Assembly (NCBI GenBank): GCA_028284005.1
Contig: JANQSO010000001.1
Coordinates: 62,001 to 126,000, forward strand
DNA length: 64,000 nt
Source of the DNA: Flavobacteriaceae bacterium
GTDB taxonomy: Bacteria > Bacteroidota > Bacteroidia > Flavobacteriales > Flavobacteriaceae
Direction of reading: 5' to 3'
Shown in pieces: positions 1-9,101 of this stretch. The notes below the pieces were generated by a model. That model did no database searches. It was not told where the DNA came from and saw nothing but the letters and a program-made list of their open reading frames with translations. The stretch's first letter is position 1. Each line of letters opens with the position of its first letter. A program made the position numbers and the translations under genes.

Positions 1-168
1 CTCTATTTTGTTGTTCCGAAACGTTCTATATCCGTTTCCAATCACAAAGGCCAACTCAAACCGACCGTCTCCAACAAGCATGCCTGTATTTCGTTTAAAT
101 ATTGAAGAAGAATTCTCCAATATCCAAATTTTCTTAATAAATGAATGATTTATGTTTGTTGCCCCCAT
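1..168 (-). CDS. N-terminus of a probable AraC-type regulator (partial)
   Basis: The window edge cuts this gene after its first 56 codons; it is read leftward from an ATG at 168. Residues 31-43 (MLVGDGRFELAFV) resemble the DGxxELxF stretch at the start of the sensor half of many Bacteroidota AraC regulators. The DNA-binding half would lie outside the window, so this call is an inference from one motif. Upstream, at 186-193 and 213-220, there is a loose inverted repeat (AACGTGTT / AACACGTG, 19 bases apart) that could be an operator. Confidence 0.45.
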   Translation of the reverse strand, partial: MGATNINHSFIKKIWILENSSSIFKRNTGMLVGDGRFELAFVIGNGYRTFRNNKIE

Positions 169-443
169 ATTGTATACTTAAAGAGAACGTGTTTGTGTAT
201 GGTTCATTGTGGAACACGTGCAACGGGTTTTTTCCGCTGTGACTAGAAAGATAGCAAATTGTAATGAATCTCAATTAGGGGTGCGGCTACTAAAAAGTAG
301 TAGGCCAAATAGATAAGGAAGGTCAGATAGGCAGGGATTTTACTTTGTATCAAAGGGGGGTAATGAAGTTGCAAAACCCCAACCTATTCTATTTATATGT
401 TATAGATCATTATTGAATGATAGTATGCTCAGTACAGTATCAA

Positions 444-1097
444 TTAGTTATTATGTGCCGCTTCCATTTCGTAGGCGATCCATCTTCCTCCTCCCAGGTT
501 TTCGTCGGCAGTATACACTAAACTGATCGAACCTTTTCCTGCTTTGGTCTTATTGGCACTTGTTTTTACACGGATCCTGTTCTGAGGCGAAGAATTGGCC
601 TTCTCATTATAGATCCTTAGTTTTTTATTGCTGGTCATGTTCACCAGTACGATCCTTCTTCCTTCGGTACCTCCGGAAATACCAGTTATTTTAATGTCAT
701 GAAGGTTGTCCAGGAAAAAGATCACAACACCTTTCTCGTCTGCATCGATCCCTAGGTCCAGATTGTGTTGTTCTCCTTGTGTCTTCAAATTAATATACTT
801 GGATTGCACATGCCTTCCGGTATTTAATTTTACCTTATTGTCTTCTATCGTGAAATCTGAAGAAGCATCAATTCCAACTACTATATTGTTGTTGTTAGCA
901 TCGGCAACCATTAATTGAAGTCCGTCAGACCTGTTCAATGAAGCAGCTCCGGAAACATCTCCGATCCTCATCTTCCCGTTCACATCTAATGCGGTATCTG
1001 TATTGGGTGTAGTGGTGTTTATTCCTACCTGTGCACTTGCAAGGCATGGAACTATTAGCAGTATAAGTAGGTACTTAAATTTATTTATAGTATTCAT
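444..1097 (-). CDS. secreted surface protein of unknown function
   Basis: This 217-residue protein begins with a clear signal peptide (residues 1-22, cleavage near ASA-Q). The mature N-terminus VGINTTTPNTDTALDVNG is the opening typical of Bacteroidota exported proteins that resemble phage tail-fibre or collagen-like surface proteins. The rest is probably beta-rich, with alternating polar and hydrophobic residues and no catalytic motif that I can see. There is no type IX sorting tail. It stands alone, followed by the cut AraC-like gene. The function is unknown. Confidence 0.7.
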   Translation of the reverse strand: MNTINKFKYLLILLIVPCLASAQVGINTTTPNTDTALDVNGKMRIGDVSGAASLNRSDGLQLMVADANNNNIVVGIDASSDFTIEDNKVKLNTGRHVQSKYINLKTQGEQHNLDLGIDADEKGVVIFFLDNLHDIKITGISGGTEGRRIVLVNMTSNKKLRIYNEKANSSPQNRIRVKTSANKTKAGKGSISLVYTADENLGGGRWIAYEMEAAHNN

Positions 1098-1263
1098 GGG
1101 GCGAACTATTTTAAATTTTACGAGGCGAAACTATAGTAAAGAAAATTCCTACAAAAATCTTTTCGATTAGTTGCTCAAATACTCGATTATCGTAATAAAC
1201 ATGGATCAAAAATCGACAAAAGGTTCTTTTTATCGATTAAAACACATTGTGAATCACATAGTT

Positions 1264-1293
1264 ATAAAAAAGAGCCACAAATTGTGACTCTTT
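1264..1293 (-). terminator. intrinsic terminator of the CAP-domain gene
   Basis: Read leftward, an AAGAG-CACAA / TTGTG-CTCTT stem with one mismatch and a short loop is followed by a run of T (the A run at about 1265-1271 on the plus strand). It lies about 25 bases beyond the stop of the CAP lipoprotein gene. Confidence 0.65.
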
Positions 1294-1318
1294 CCATATA
1301 ATTAAGATATAGGAGCTA

Positions 1319-1963
1319 TTAGAGTTCGTCGTAATAGTTCACCACGATAACATGATGATCCCGGTCTATAGCATAGTACCCAACAGCAACACCTCTGCTT
1401 CGATCTGTCATCATTGCCTGGTAGTGGCCTCCATTGGGCCCTTCTTCATAAAAAAGTTTTGGGACCCACCATACCGATTTTTCAACCGTACCCTCTGAAT
1501 CGTCTCCACCTCTTCCTCCTCCGGCTGCTCCCTGTGATCTCCATCCACAATCGTCACTCCAGTGTACGGTTCCGTTTTCAAGTGCCAGCCTTGCTTCACG
1601 GGCTGCACAAAGTTCATACTCTACTGCCCTTACAAAAGGAGGTAGTTTATGCAGGGTACGAAATTCATTAATTCGGTTGGTGGCATATTCGCCTACGTCT
1701 ACATAGCCGCAATAGGGGTCGTCTGCCATTAGCAGCATAGCTCCGTCATTACATATATTCTGGGGATTGCCATCACCATCCGGTAACTGTCCTACAAGCG
1801 AAGTGGTAAGTCTAGCTTCTACTTCAGCATTATCAATTCCAAGGTCAATGAGTGGCCCATGGGCTTGTTTGGATACTTCTTTCGAGCAGGATAGTTGTAA
1901 AAATACGCAAGAGATTAAAATAAAATAGGAAAGGGCCCGGGGATAACATAGCAAATTCTTCAT
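1319..1963 (-). CDS. CAP (SCP/PR1-like) domain lipoprotein
   Basis: This 214-residue protein has a lipoprotein signal (hydrophobic stretch then LQLSCSK), so it is probably anchored in the outer membrane or cell surface. Residues 88-214 look like a CAP domain: an N-terminal helix with RINEFRTLHKLPPF, an HWSDDCGW segment holding the His-Ser core, a GG-rich loop, an EGPNGGHYQAMM segment with the second conserved His, and a final VVNYYDEL strand. Bacterial CAP proteins are mostly of unknown role. The gene is alone and ends at its own terminator. Confidence 0.75.
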   Translation of the reverse strand: MKNLLCYPRALSYFILISCVFLQLSCSKEVSKQAHGPLIDLGIDNAEVEARLTTSLVGQLPDGDGNPQNICNDGAMLLMADDPYCGYVDVGEYATNRINEFRTLHKLPPFVRAVEYELCAAREARLALENGTVHWSDDCGWRSQGAAGGGRGGDDSEGTVEKSVWWVPKLFYEEGPNGGHYQAMMTDRSRGVAVGYYAIDRDHHVIVVNYYDEL

Positions 1964-2108
1964 TCTTCTTACTTTAAGCAGGTTGTTAATATATCCGGGG
2001 GCTTAGGTATTTACCATACCGTATAGTTAGTAACGCAGATATGTAAAATAAAGTGTTATGTTTCTTTATTTTAACATAGCCTTCAGATACCTTTTATAAA
2101 ACAGAAAT

Positions 2109-2142
2109 AAAAAAGGAACCCCATTGCTGCGATTCCTTTTGT
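2109..2142 (-). terminator. intrinsic terminator of lysS
   Basis: AAAAGGAA and TTCCTTTT form an 8-bp stem around a roughly 14-base loop. On the minus strand it is followed by T-rich sequence. It sits about 30 bases past the lysS stop. Confidence 0.65.
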
Positions 2143-2172
2143 TTAAAAGTCTGTAAATACAGGTAAATAGCT

Positions 2173-3864
2173 TTATTCCAACCAAACCTCCAAAGTACCG
2201 TCTTCCAATTTATTTACACTTGCCAAAGCGTTCTTGGTTAACTCTTTGATAGATTTATCCCATTTTTTGTTACTTAGGCCGGACTCACCTTTAAGCCAGT
2301 TCAATTCGGCTTTTTTGTATTTGCTTATCAATTTGAAAACGTCTTTAGCTTCATCACTTAAAGCTACCTGCTTTTTCTCCGGTTTCATTTGCGGGAAGAA
2401 GAGCACTTCCTGTATGGATTCATTATTGGTCATAAACATGGCCAATCTGTCTATTCCAATACCAATACCACTTGTTGGCGGCATTCCGTATTCCAGGGCA
2501 CGTAAAAAGTCATGATCTATGAACATAGCTTCGTCATCTCCTTTTTCAGATAGTTTCAATTGGTCCTCAAAACGTTCACGTTGCTCAATAGGGTCGTTCA
2601 ATTCACTATAGGCATTTGCCAGTTCTTTACCGTTGACCATAAGCTCAAACCGCTCTGTTAGTCCTTCCTTACTGCGGTGCTTTTTAGTGAGCGGACTCAT
2701 CTCTACCGGGTAATCAATGATAAACGTGGGCTGAATGTAATGATGCTCACATTTCTCGCCAAAGATCTCATCGATCATTTTCCCGATTCCGAAACTTTCA
2801 TCCACTTCAACACCTAAAGCTTTACAAGCTTCACGAACTTCTTCCTCACTTTTTTGGTATAGGTCGTAGCCGGTATGTTCCCTGATCGCATCCAGGATCC
2901 CAATACGTTGATAAGGAGCTTTATAATCGATCAGATTATCGCCAAATTGAGCTGTTGTGGTACCATGGAGCTCTAATGCTACTTTTTCCAGTAATTTTTC
3001 AGTAGTATCCATCATCCAATGGTAATCTTTATAAGCGGCATACATTTCCATCACGGTAAATTCCGGATTATGTGTGCGATCCATTCCTTCATTTCTGAAA
3101 TCTTTCGAAAACTCGTACACCCCGTCAAAACCACCAACGATCAGCCTTTTTAAGTATAATTCGTTAGCGATCCTCAAATACAATGGAATATTCAACGCAT
3201 TGTGGTGCGTCACGAACGGGCGTGCAGCAGCACCTCCCGGGATAGGTTGCAGAATAGGGGTCTCTACTTCAAGAAATCCCATTTCATTATAAAAATCCCG
3301 AATGGTATTCACAATTTTGGTACGCTTGATAAAGGTATCCTTCACCTTGGGGTTCACTACCAGGTCTGCATATCGCTGGCGATACCGTAGCTCCGGGTCA
3401 TTGAACTCGTCATAAGTATTTCCTTCGCTGTCGGTCTTAGGAAGCGGAAGTGGTTTCAGTGATTTTGAAAGCAATGTAAATGCTTTTACCATCACCGTTT
3501 TTTCACCAACCTGCGTTGTAAATAATTCACCTTCGATCCCAATATAATCGCCAATGTCCAATAGCTTTTTGTAGACCTCGTTGTATTGGGTCTTATCTTC
3601 ACTAGGACAAATTTCATCACGATTAAAATATACTTGTATACGGCCTTCAGCATCCTGCAATTCGGCAAAAGATGCTTTACCCTGAATACGCCGGGACATT
3701 AAGCGGCCGGCTATAATTACTTTTTTTCCTTCAGCAAAATTCTGTTTTATATCCTTAGATAAATGATCTACAGGGTATAAGGCAGCCGGATATGGCTCAA
3801 TACCTAAATTTCGTAATTGATTGAGTTTTTCTCTACGTATGATTTCCAGTTCAGAAAGTTGCAT
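2173..3864 (-). CDS. lysS: lysyl-tRNA synthetase, class II
   Basis: This protein charges tRNA-Lys with lysine in the cytoplasm. It is 563 residues from the ATG at 3864; a TTG seven codons upstream also fits the open frame, but the ATG gives the usual [17 protein letters not shown] start. An N-terminal OB fold (about residues 50-150) is followed by the class II core. Motif 2 is visible as [15 protein letters not shown] and motif 3 as [13 protein letters not shown]. After the core there is a C-terminal extension of about 60 residues, rich in Lys, of the kind seen in flavobacterial LysS. A -7 element (TAATTTTG) lies at 3883-3890 on the minus strand, implying a very short leader. Confidence 0.96.
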   Translation of the reverse strand: MQLSELEIIRREKLNQLRNLGIEPYPAALYPVDHLSKDIKQNFAEGKKVIIAGRLMSRRIQGKASFAELQDAEGRIQVYFNRDEICPSEDKTQYNEVYKKLLDIGDYIGIEGELFTTQVGEKTVMVKAFTLLSKSLKPLPLPKTDSEGNTYDEFNDPELRYRQRYADLVVNPKVKDTFIKRTKIVNTIRDFYNEMGFLEVETPILQPIPGGAAARPFVTHHNALNIPLYLRIANELYLKRLIVGGFDGVYEFSKDFRNEGMDRTHNPEFTVMEMYAAYKDYHWMMDTTEKLLEKVALELHGTTTAQFGDNLIDYKAPYQRIGILDAIREHTGYDLYQKSEEEVREACKALGVEVDESFGIGKMIDEIFGEKCEHHYIQPTFIIDYPVEMSPLTKKHRSKEGLTERFELMVNGKELANAYSELNDPIEQRERFEDQLKLSEKGDDEAMFIDHDFLRALEYGMPPTSGIGIGIDRLAMFMTNNESIQEVLFFPQMKPEKKQVALSDEAKDVFKLISKYKKAELNWLKGESGLSNKKWDKSIKELTKNALASVNKLEDGTLEVWLE

Positions 3865-3882
3865 GCTTAAATATTTAAGCTG

Positions 3883-3890
3883 CAAAATTA
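3883..3890 (-). promoter_or_regulatory. Bacteroidota -7 element of lysS
   Basis: TAATTTTG matches the TAnnTTTG -7 consensus of the Bacteroidota housekeeping sigma factor and lies 18 bases before the lysS ATG. A clear -33 TTTG was not seen. Confidence 0.5.
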
Positions 3891-3936
3891 GCCTATTTGT
3901 TAAATTTATTTCCTAAATCCATCAAAAAATACATAC

Positions 3937-4833
3937 CTATTGCGCATCTTTTCCTCTTATCTCTGCAATTTTATCTTTTAATTGTTTGTTTTCGGGGTCC
4001 AATTCCAACGCTTTTTCATAATGTGTCAATGCTTCAGAGACTTTTTCTACTTGAAATAATTTGTTGGCCAACCCGTTATAGGCCCTGGATTCTTCCGGGA
4101 AAAGTTTTAAGTTCAAGCGGGCCACTGCAATGGCCTCATCTTTTTTTCCGGCAAAGAAAAGTACATTGGCATAGGTATTCAATTCGTACATGCTCGTAGC
4201 TTTTTCTTTTAGCTTCGGAAGTAATTTCTTTCCCTTTTTTTCAAATTTGTGAAGAGGTACATTCTGTAACAGGGCATGTACCATATCCACCGCCCGGTAG
4301 TTTGGGGTGTATGCACCATTTAGAACAGCATAAATGTCTGCTTCCAGTGTAGTAACAGGAGATTCTACAATTCTATTGACCTCTTTTCCGTCTTTGTAAA
4401 AAATAAAAGTGGGAACCCTGTGGATCATTAGCCCTTCTTCTTCACCCCCGGGACTTTGCTTATAGGTATCCCTTTCTCTGCTTACTGCTATAAGCGTAAG
4501 GCGTTCCAGTGGGAAATCCGCAGTTTCAAGGATTTTATAGAACCGGGGAACTTCCCGTTTGCTGTCACCACACCAGGTTCCCATAAAGGCTTTGATCGTG
4601 TACCCTTTCAATTGGGTTCTAAATTGATCGATAAGAACAGGATTGGGCTGATACTCATCATAGTTCTTTGCGAACCATTCGGAATACCCTTCAGAAGAAA
4701 GGCCTTCCTTATTTATCTTCCCTAAAAGTACGGGCGATTTTCCTTCTGTAGTGATCTCATAATTAAAAGATTGTGCTGAAACATAAAAAGAAGCCACCAG
4801 TAAAAGTATGGCAGTTAGTTGTGTGTTTTTCAT
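3937..4833 (-). CDS. secreted thioredoxin-fold protein with C-terminal TPR
   Basis: This 298-residue protein begins with a signal peptide (MKNTQLTAILLLVASFYVSA). A thioredoxin-like domain follows at about residues 70-170, with AFMGTWCGDSKREVPRF. The usual CxxC is replaced by CGDS, leaving a single cysteine, so disulfide exchange by a standard two-cysteine mechanism is unlikely. Residues 225-298 hold two TPR-like repeats (YNGLANKLFQVEKVSEALTHYEKALELDP). The protein is probably periplasmic. The start is well supported by the signal peptide. A role in periplasmic redox or scaffold function is inference. Confidence 0.75.
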   Translation of the reverse strand: MKNTQLTAILLLVASFYVSAQSFNYEITTEGKSPVLLGKINKEGLSSEGYSEWFAKNYDEYQPNPVLIDQFRTQLKGYTIKAFMGTWCGDSKREVPRFYKILETADFPLERLTLIAVSRERDTYKQSPGGEEEGLMIHRVPTFIFYKDGKEVNRIVESPVTTLEADIYAVLNGAYTPNYRAVDMVHALLQNVPLHKFEKKGKKLLPKLKEKATSMYELNTYANVLFFAGKKDEAIAVARLNLKLFPEESRAYNGLANKLFQVEKVSEALTHYEKALELDPENKQLKDKIAEIRGKDAQ

Positions 4834-4938
4834 GGTTTTGTTTTTTTAATTGTGGTACCGAAGATTCAAAAAACAGAAAGGAAAACAGAGGAGTATGGGG
4901 TTGAAATGAGGACTAGACCCTAGTTGAAATTTTTGTAA

Positions 4939-6000
4939 CTACTTAGAAAAAAGCGCTTTCACTTCTTCCCTGGAAGCAACGTTCAATTTCTTATACAAGT
5001 TATTAATATGTGTTTTGATGGTACTTACGCTTAAAAATAATTCGGAAGCGATCTCCTTATTGGTCTTATCCTTTAAAATAAGGTCCAGCACTTTTTGTTC
5101 CTGCTGAGAAAGTGAATTCTCTAGAGAAGGCAGTTGTTGCTGTACTTTTTTTAGTTTTCCGAAGAAATACAGATTTCCCAAAATGGAGAGCAATGCAACT
5201 ACTCCCAGTACATATACCCACCACGGAAAGGTTTCTCCTTCTGCTGCGTTGATCAAATATCTATCTGAAGTAAGCTCTGCCCGGTATTGTTTTTCGTAGG
5301 CCGAATTAGGGTATCGGCTTGTGAGACGTTCCAGCAGGTCCGTATAATACGAATTGGTCTTAAGGTCTTCCAGGTAATAGGAATGCAGGTCGTTGGTCCT
5401 GTCAGAAAGAAAGGCATAGCTGTACAATTCGGCCAGAGGTTCCTGTAATTGTTCTCCGTATTGCTGAAAAATACCAAACCATTTTTCAGAATTGATCTTA
5501 CGGTTGGCTTCGCTTCTGTAGGTTCCAAATGCAAAACGCATGTCATTTTTTAAGGAATCTATCTTTAAAAAAGCGTTGGCCTTCTCATTCCCGGAAATTA
5601 CACTGCAAAACATCTCATTGTCAAAAGAAAAGGGGAGAGAGATCGTATCTTTATTATTGGCGATAAAAACTATTTCGCTGCTTTCCGGGCAATGTCCGTT
5701 AAAATGAGCAGTAGCCTGGTCTTCTTCGGTACAATTATCCACATGGATACGGTAGATCTTGTTCTCTTCCGGTAAATTATTTCCGGAGAATGAAAAATAA
5801 CCGGTTGAATCCGGAATTGTTTTGGTGATGATCTGTTCGGGGTGCACTCCGGATATTTTCCGGTAGTCCTCTACTACCGAAAGATACACTTCACCGGTCC
5901 AGCTGTCTTTATCGACATAGCCCGAAAAAGAATACTGCCCTTTACATATAAAGGATAACAGCCCAATGGAAATGCATAGAAAGAGATGGTATTTTTTCAT
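4939..6000 (-). CDS. membrane-anchored LuxR-type transcription regulator
   Basis: The 353-residue protein (ATG at 6000, chosen because it opens directly into a signal-like segment; the open frame continues 20 codons upstream) has an exported N-terminal sensor domain of about 230 residues. A membrane helix follows at about 259-283 (WWVYVLGVVALLSILGNLYFFG), then a short coiled linker (KKVQQQLPSLENSLSQQEQK) and a LuxR-type HTH at about 290-350 (EIASELFLSVSTIKTHINNLYKKL). It is therefore a one-component transmembrane regulator. It is divergent from the YqaE-like gene at 6106. Ligand and targets are unknown. Confidence 0.8.
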   Translation of the reverse strand: MKKYHLFLCISIGLLSFICKGQYSFSGYVDKDSWTGEVYLSVVEDYRKISGVHPEQIITKTIPDSTGYFSFSGNNLPEENKIYRIHVDNCTEEDQATAHFNGHCPESSEIVFIANNKDTISLPFSFDNEMFCSVISGNEKANAFLKIDSLKNDMRFAFGTYRSEANRKINSEKWFGIFQQYGEQLQEPLAELYSYAFLSDRTNDLHSYYLEDLKTNSYYTDLLERLTSRYPNSAYEKQYRAELTSDRYLINAAEGETFPWWVYVLGVVALLSILGNLYFFGKLKKVQQQLPSLENSLSQQEQKVLDLILKDKTNKEIASELFLSVSTIKTHINNLYKKLNVASREEVKALFSK

Positions 6001-6092
6001 AAAACAGAATGCTAATATAAAGACAATGATTTTGGAAACCAACACTTGTAACAAAAGCAAAAAGCAAAGACCTATAAGTAAACTATTAATCG

Positions 6093-6100
6093 TAAATTTG
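6093..6100 (+). promoter_or_regulatory. -7 promoter element of the YqaE-like operon
   Basis: TAAATTTG matches TAnnTTTG. Only five bases separate it from the ATG at 6106, so transcription would begin at or next to the start codon (a leaderless or near-leaderless mRNA). No convincing -33 TTTG is visible. Confidence 0.45.
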
Positions 6101-6105
6101 CATCT

Positions 6106-6264
6106 ATGAGTATTTGGAGAGTATTGCTTTCTATTTTGTTTCCACCACTGGCAGTAATTGATAAAGGCTGTGGTTCTATCTTAATTGTATTGATATTAAC
6201 TATTTGCGGGTGGATCCCAGGCGTTATCGCAGCGTTGATAATTCTTAATAATCCGGAGAAATAA
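6106..6264 (+). CDS. YqaE/Pmp3 family small membrane protein
   Basis: This 52-residue protein has the signature of the UPF0057/Pmp3 family: a first hydrophobic helix ending in PPLAVIDKGCG and a second (ILIVLILTICGWIPGVIAALIIL) with the family's WIPG turn. Family members are small plasma-membrane proteolipids linked to salt and membrane-potential stress. The stop overlaps the next ATG by one base (TAATG), so it is translationally coupled to the lipoprotein gene that follows. Confidence 0.85.
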   Translation: MSIWRVLLSILFPPLAVIDKGCGSILIVLILTICGWIPGVIAALIILNNPEK

Positions 6265-7004
6265 TGATATTAAAAAAAGCTTTTTTTGGCATTTTCCTGG
6301 CGATCTTTTTAACAAGCTGCCAGTTTACCGAGACATTGGTCCTTAATGAAGATGGTAGCGGAAAGATGTCACTGGAAATGGATATGAATGAAATGATGGC
6401 ATTTGGTGCCGGAATGGGAGATTCAATTGCTACAAAGATCGATACCATTATTTCAATGAAACAATTTCTTATCGAAAAAAAGGATAGTATTTCACAATTA
6501 CCTGAAAAGCAGCAAGAGAAGCTCAAAAAATTAGAGAATTTCAATATTCATACTGTTATGAATACCGAATCCGGTGAAATGTTATTCAATGTTTTTACAG
6601 ATTTTAAGAAAGTTGATGAAGCAAATGAACTTTTCAACGGGTTTAGTGAAACGTCCAAACTTATGCCCCGAATGGGGAACGATATGAAGATCGAAAAAGA
6701 CGAGTCCTCTGATGATATCATAGGGGTTTCTTATAGCTTCAAAAAAGGAAAATTTAAAAGGGACGCCTATATTAAAGATAAAGAAAAACACCTGCAACAG
6801 GTAGACAGCCTGAAAGGTTCTGAGGCTTTTATGGGTAGTATGATGTATACCTTGAAATACACGTTCCCAAAAAGGATCGTAAAATCCTCAATAGAAGATG
6901 CCCGGTATTCCCTGGACGGAAGAACGATCGAAGTTGAAAGAAGTTTTATAGAATATTTTAAGAACCCTGATGTATTGGACCTTCAGGTAGAAATAGAAAA
7001 ATAA
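6264..7004 (+). CDS. lipoprotein of unknown function
   Basis: The 246-residue product has a lipoprotein signal (FFGIFLAIFLTSCQ, Cys about residue 19). The mature part starts with a beta hairpin (TETLVLNEDGSGKMSLEMD), a pattern common in Bacteroidota lipoproteins of unknown function, and continues as a charged, mostly helical then beta protein with no catalytic motif. Its start overlaps the YqaE-like stop, and lipB follows after three bases, so the four genes 6106-8309 are probably one transcript. Confidence 0.7.
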   Translation: MILKKAFFGIFLAIFLTSCQFTETLVLNEDGSGKMSLEMDMNEMMAFGAGMGDSIATKIDTIISMKQFLIEKKDSISQLPEKQQEKLKKLENFNIHTVMNTESGEMLFNVFTDFKKVDEANELFNGFSETSKLMPRMGNDMKIEKDESSDDIIGVSYSFKKGKFKRDAYIKDKEKHLQQVDSLKGSEAFMGSMMYTLKYTFPKRIVKSSIEDARYSLDGRTIEVERSFIEYFKNPDVLDLQVEIEK

Positions 7005-7007
7005 CAA

Positions 7008-7730
7008 TTGAATAAAACTGTCGAAATACAAGATCTGGGCCTTAAGGACTATAAAGAGACCTGGGACTACCAGGAAGAACTTTTTAAAGAGATCCTGGAT
7101 ATTAAGATCAGGAACAGGAGGGAAGAAAGCCACCTTGAAACTCCAAATTACTTCTTATTTGTAGAGCACCCTCATGTATATACACTAGGTAAAAGCGGGG
7201 ATGTTTCCAATCTTTTGATCTCTGAAGATAAACTTGCAGAGATCGATGCCACTTTCTACAAAATAAACAGGGGAGGCGATATCACTTACCATGGCCCGGG
7301 GCAGATCGTTGGCTATCCTATTGTCGATCTAGAAAACTACTTCACCGATATCCATAAGTACCTTCGGTTCCTTGAAGAAATGGTGATCCTTACTTTAGCC
7401 GAATATGGCTTAAAAGCGGAGCGCTCAAAAGGAGAAACAGGAGTCTGGCTGGATGTAGGGACTCCCTTTGCCAGAAAGATATGTGCTATGGGTGTACGTG
7501 CCAGTCGCTGGGTAACCATGCACGGCTTTGCATTGAATGTAAATGCAAATCTGGGTTATTTTGACCATATGATCCCTTGCGGTATTAAAGGGAAGGCAGT
7601 TACTTCTTTAAATGTAGAAATGGGAAAGGCTGAAGTTTCCGTAGAAGAAGTAAAAGAAAAATTGCTAAAACATTTTGCACAGCTTTTTGAAGCCGAATTG
7701 AAATTAAATGATACACTAACCCTAAAATAG
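7008..7730 (+). CDS. lipB: lipoyl(octanoyl) transferase
   Basis: LipB moves octanoate from acyl carrier protein onto lipoyl domains such as those of the E2 gene at the right end of this window. The 240-residue protein shows the LipB hallmarks: NRGGDITYHGPGQIVGYPI (substrate pocket), KICAMGVRASRWVTMHGFALNVN with the catalytic Lys, and the catalytic Cys in IPCGI. The only plausible start is TTG at 7008, three bases after the previous stop; from it the family's N-terminal DLGLKDYKETWDYQEELF is complete. Confidence 0.95.
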   Translation: MNKTVEIQDLGLKDYKETWDYQEELFKEILDIKIRNRREESHLETPNYFLFVEHPHVYTLGKSGDVSNLLISEDKLAEIDATFYKINRGGDITYHGPGQIVGYPIVDLENYFTDIHKYLRFLEEMVILTLAEYGLKAERSKGETGVWLDVGTPFARKICAMGVRASRWVTMHGFALNVNANLGYFDHMIPCGIKGKAVTSLNVEMGKAEVSVEEVKEKLLKHFAQLFEAELKLNDTLTLK

Positions 7731-7736
7731 ATCTAA

Positions 7737-8309
7737 ATGAAGATTAAAACCACACTTATTTTCTTTTTGTGTTTTACTACTTTGATGGTTGCTCAAAAGA
7801 AGCAGTTCACTATAGAGACAAAAACGGGAGAAACCTATGTTGTAAAAAAATATACTTCCAAAAAAGATAAGATATCGTTTAAAGGCAAAGAAGGCAAGAA
7901 AACCATTTCCTATCAGGATATAGATAAGATACTGGCTACCGGTAAAAAAGAGAAAGATAATTATACACTTAAGTATATTAAGTTCTCAGATGATAACGGC
8001 GATTTAATGACAGAACTGGTAACCGGGGAAGTGTCCCTGTATTTGCGTACGGTCATGGTTGTTACCGGTTCCGGAATGTACGGCCCCACCACATCTACTG
8101 CCAGAAATTATTATACATTAAGAAAAGGCGAACCTGTAGCAACAGAAATAAAATCGAATAACATCTTTAAGAACTTTAAAAAAGATGCCAGTTATTTCTT
8201 TTCAGATTGTAAAGGCCTGGTATCCAAGATCGAAAATAAAGAGTTCCGTCGTAAAGATATTGCAGAAATAGTGACCTATTACAACACAAGTTGTACAGGT
8301 GCAAAATAG
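7737..8309 (+). CDS. exported protein of unknown function
   Basis: This 190-residue protein has a signal peptide (FFLCFTTLMVAQ) and a Lys-rich mature part that opens as a short beta barrel-like fold (FTIETKTGETYVVKKYTSKKDKISFKGKEGKKTISYQDIDKI). I do not recognise a family. It lies seven bases after lipB and is closed by the strong terminator at 8331, so it is the last gene of the 6106-8309 unit. Confidence 0.65.
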   Translation: MKIKTTLIFFLCFTTLMVAQKKQFTIETKTGETYVVKKYTSKKDKISFKGKEGKKTISYQDIDKILATGKKEKDNYTLKYIKFSDDNGDLMTELVTGEVSLYLRTVMVVTGSGMYGPTTSTARNYYTLRKGEPVATEIKSNNIFKNFKKDASYFFSDCKGLVSKIENKEFRRKDIAEIVTYYNTSCTGAK

Positions 8310-8330
8310 CCGGAGTGTTTTACAAATAAA

Positions 8331-8365
8331 AAACCGCCCTTACGAATTCGTAAGGGCGGTTTTGT
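8331..8365. terminator. bidirectional intrinsic terminator
   Basis: AAACCGCCCTTACGAA and TTCGTAAGGGCGGTTT make a 16-bp perfect stem flanked by A and T runs. It separates two convergent genes (stop at 8309 on the plus strand, stop at 8381 on the minus strand) and can serve both. Confidence 0.9.
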
Positions 8366-8380
8366 TGACAGTCTATCGTA

Positions 8381-9070
8381 CTATTTGCTAAAATTGGAGA
8401 GGACGCTACTTCCCGTTAGCTTTCCCCTTTTATTATAATCCTCACTTTTAACAACACCAACACCTTCTGCGATCCATTGTTTTGAACTTCTGCTGTGAGT
8501 ACCCATGGTTTTCATGACCATGGTCTGACTGATCACATAACAGTTAAAAGTTCCGGCAGGAGTGGTAAGGGTTTCTGTTCCAATTACTTTTCTATCTATA
8601 ATGGAGGTGTTCATATTCAAATTCATACCCTCGATGCTTATCTTTATATTCATCGTAGCATTGGGTAAACTCTGGCCTACCGAGAGGTTATTGGGTAAAT
8701 TCAGGTTGGTTCCGGTGACTTCCCGCTTCATACCTTTGTATTGTTCTAACATTTGCGGACGCATTAGAGACCTGAAGTCCATGGATACAATTCCATCTTG
8801 ACATGTAACTTCATATTCAGATCCGGAAAGCGTATTCCCCTTGTCGTCTATTAACTTATATGCCATTGTAGCCTTATCTGTATCTCCGGAAGAACTCACA
8901 TTTTTAATATGATATTCTACCATGCCACTTTTGTTCCCTTTGCCGTCATAAAGAGATAGTTGAGATGTGGCACCTTCCGAAAAAGGATAAAATTTACTGC
9001 AATTGTATTGTCCCATGACCGGGCCGGCAAATAGACAGAATGTAATTAAGCTAAGAGCAATTTTTTTCAT
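8381..9070 (-). CDS. exported DUF3108-like protein
   Basis: The 229-residue product has a signal peptide (residues 1-20) and a predicted beta-rich body. The segment VIGTETLTTPAGTFNCYVIS, followed by a QWIAEGVGVVKSEDY strand, is characteristic of DUF3108/TapB-like exported Bacteroidota proteins, where ET-TPAG-F-C-I recurs. These are thought to bind lipid-like ligands in an open barrel, but the function is not established. The small gene at 9102 lies just upstream on the same strand, 31 bases away. Confidence 0.65.
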   Translation of the reverse strand: MKKIALSLITFCLFAGPVMGQYNCSKFYPFSEGATSQLSLYDGKGNKSGMVEYHIKNVSSSGDTDKATMAYKLIDDKGNTLSGSEYEVTCQDGIVSMDFRSLMRPQMLEQYKGMKREVTGTNLNLPNNLSVGQSLPNATMNIKISIEGMNLNMNTSIIDRKVIGTETLTTPAGTFNCYVISQTMVMKTMGTHSRSSKQWIAEGVGVVKSEDYNKRGKLTGSSVLSNFSK

Positions 9071-9101
9071 GATACGTTATTTTTAGATTTGTTACTACTG
9101 T

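Noticed and set aside
1414-1671. Rightward frame across the CAP gene
   Set aside because: It is the antisense of a well-supported lipoprotein gene, with no ribosome site or family match.
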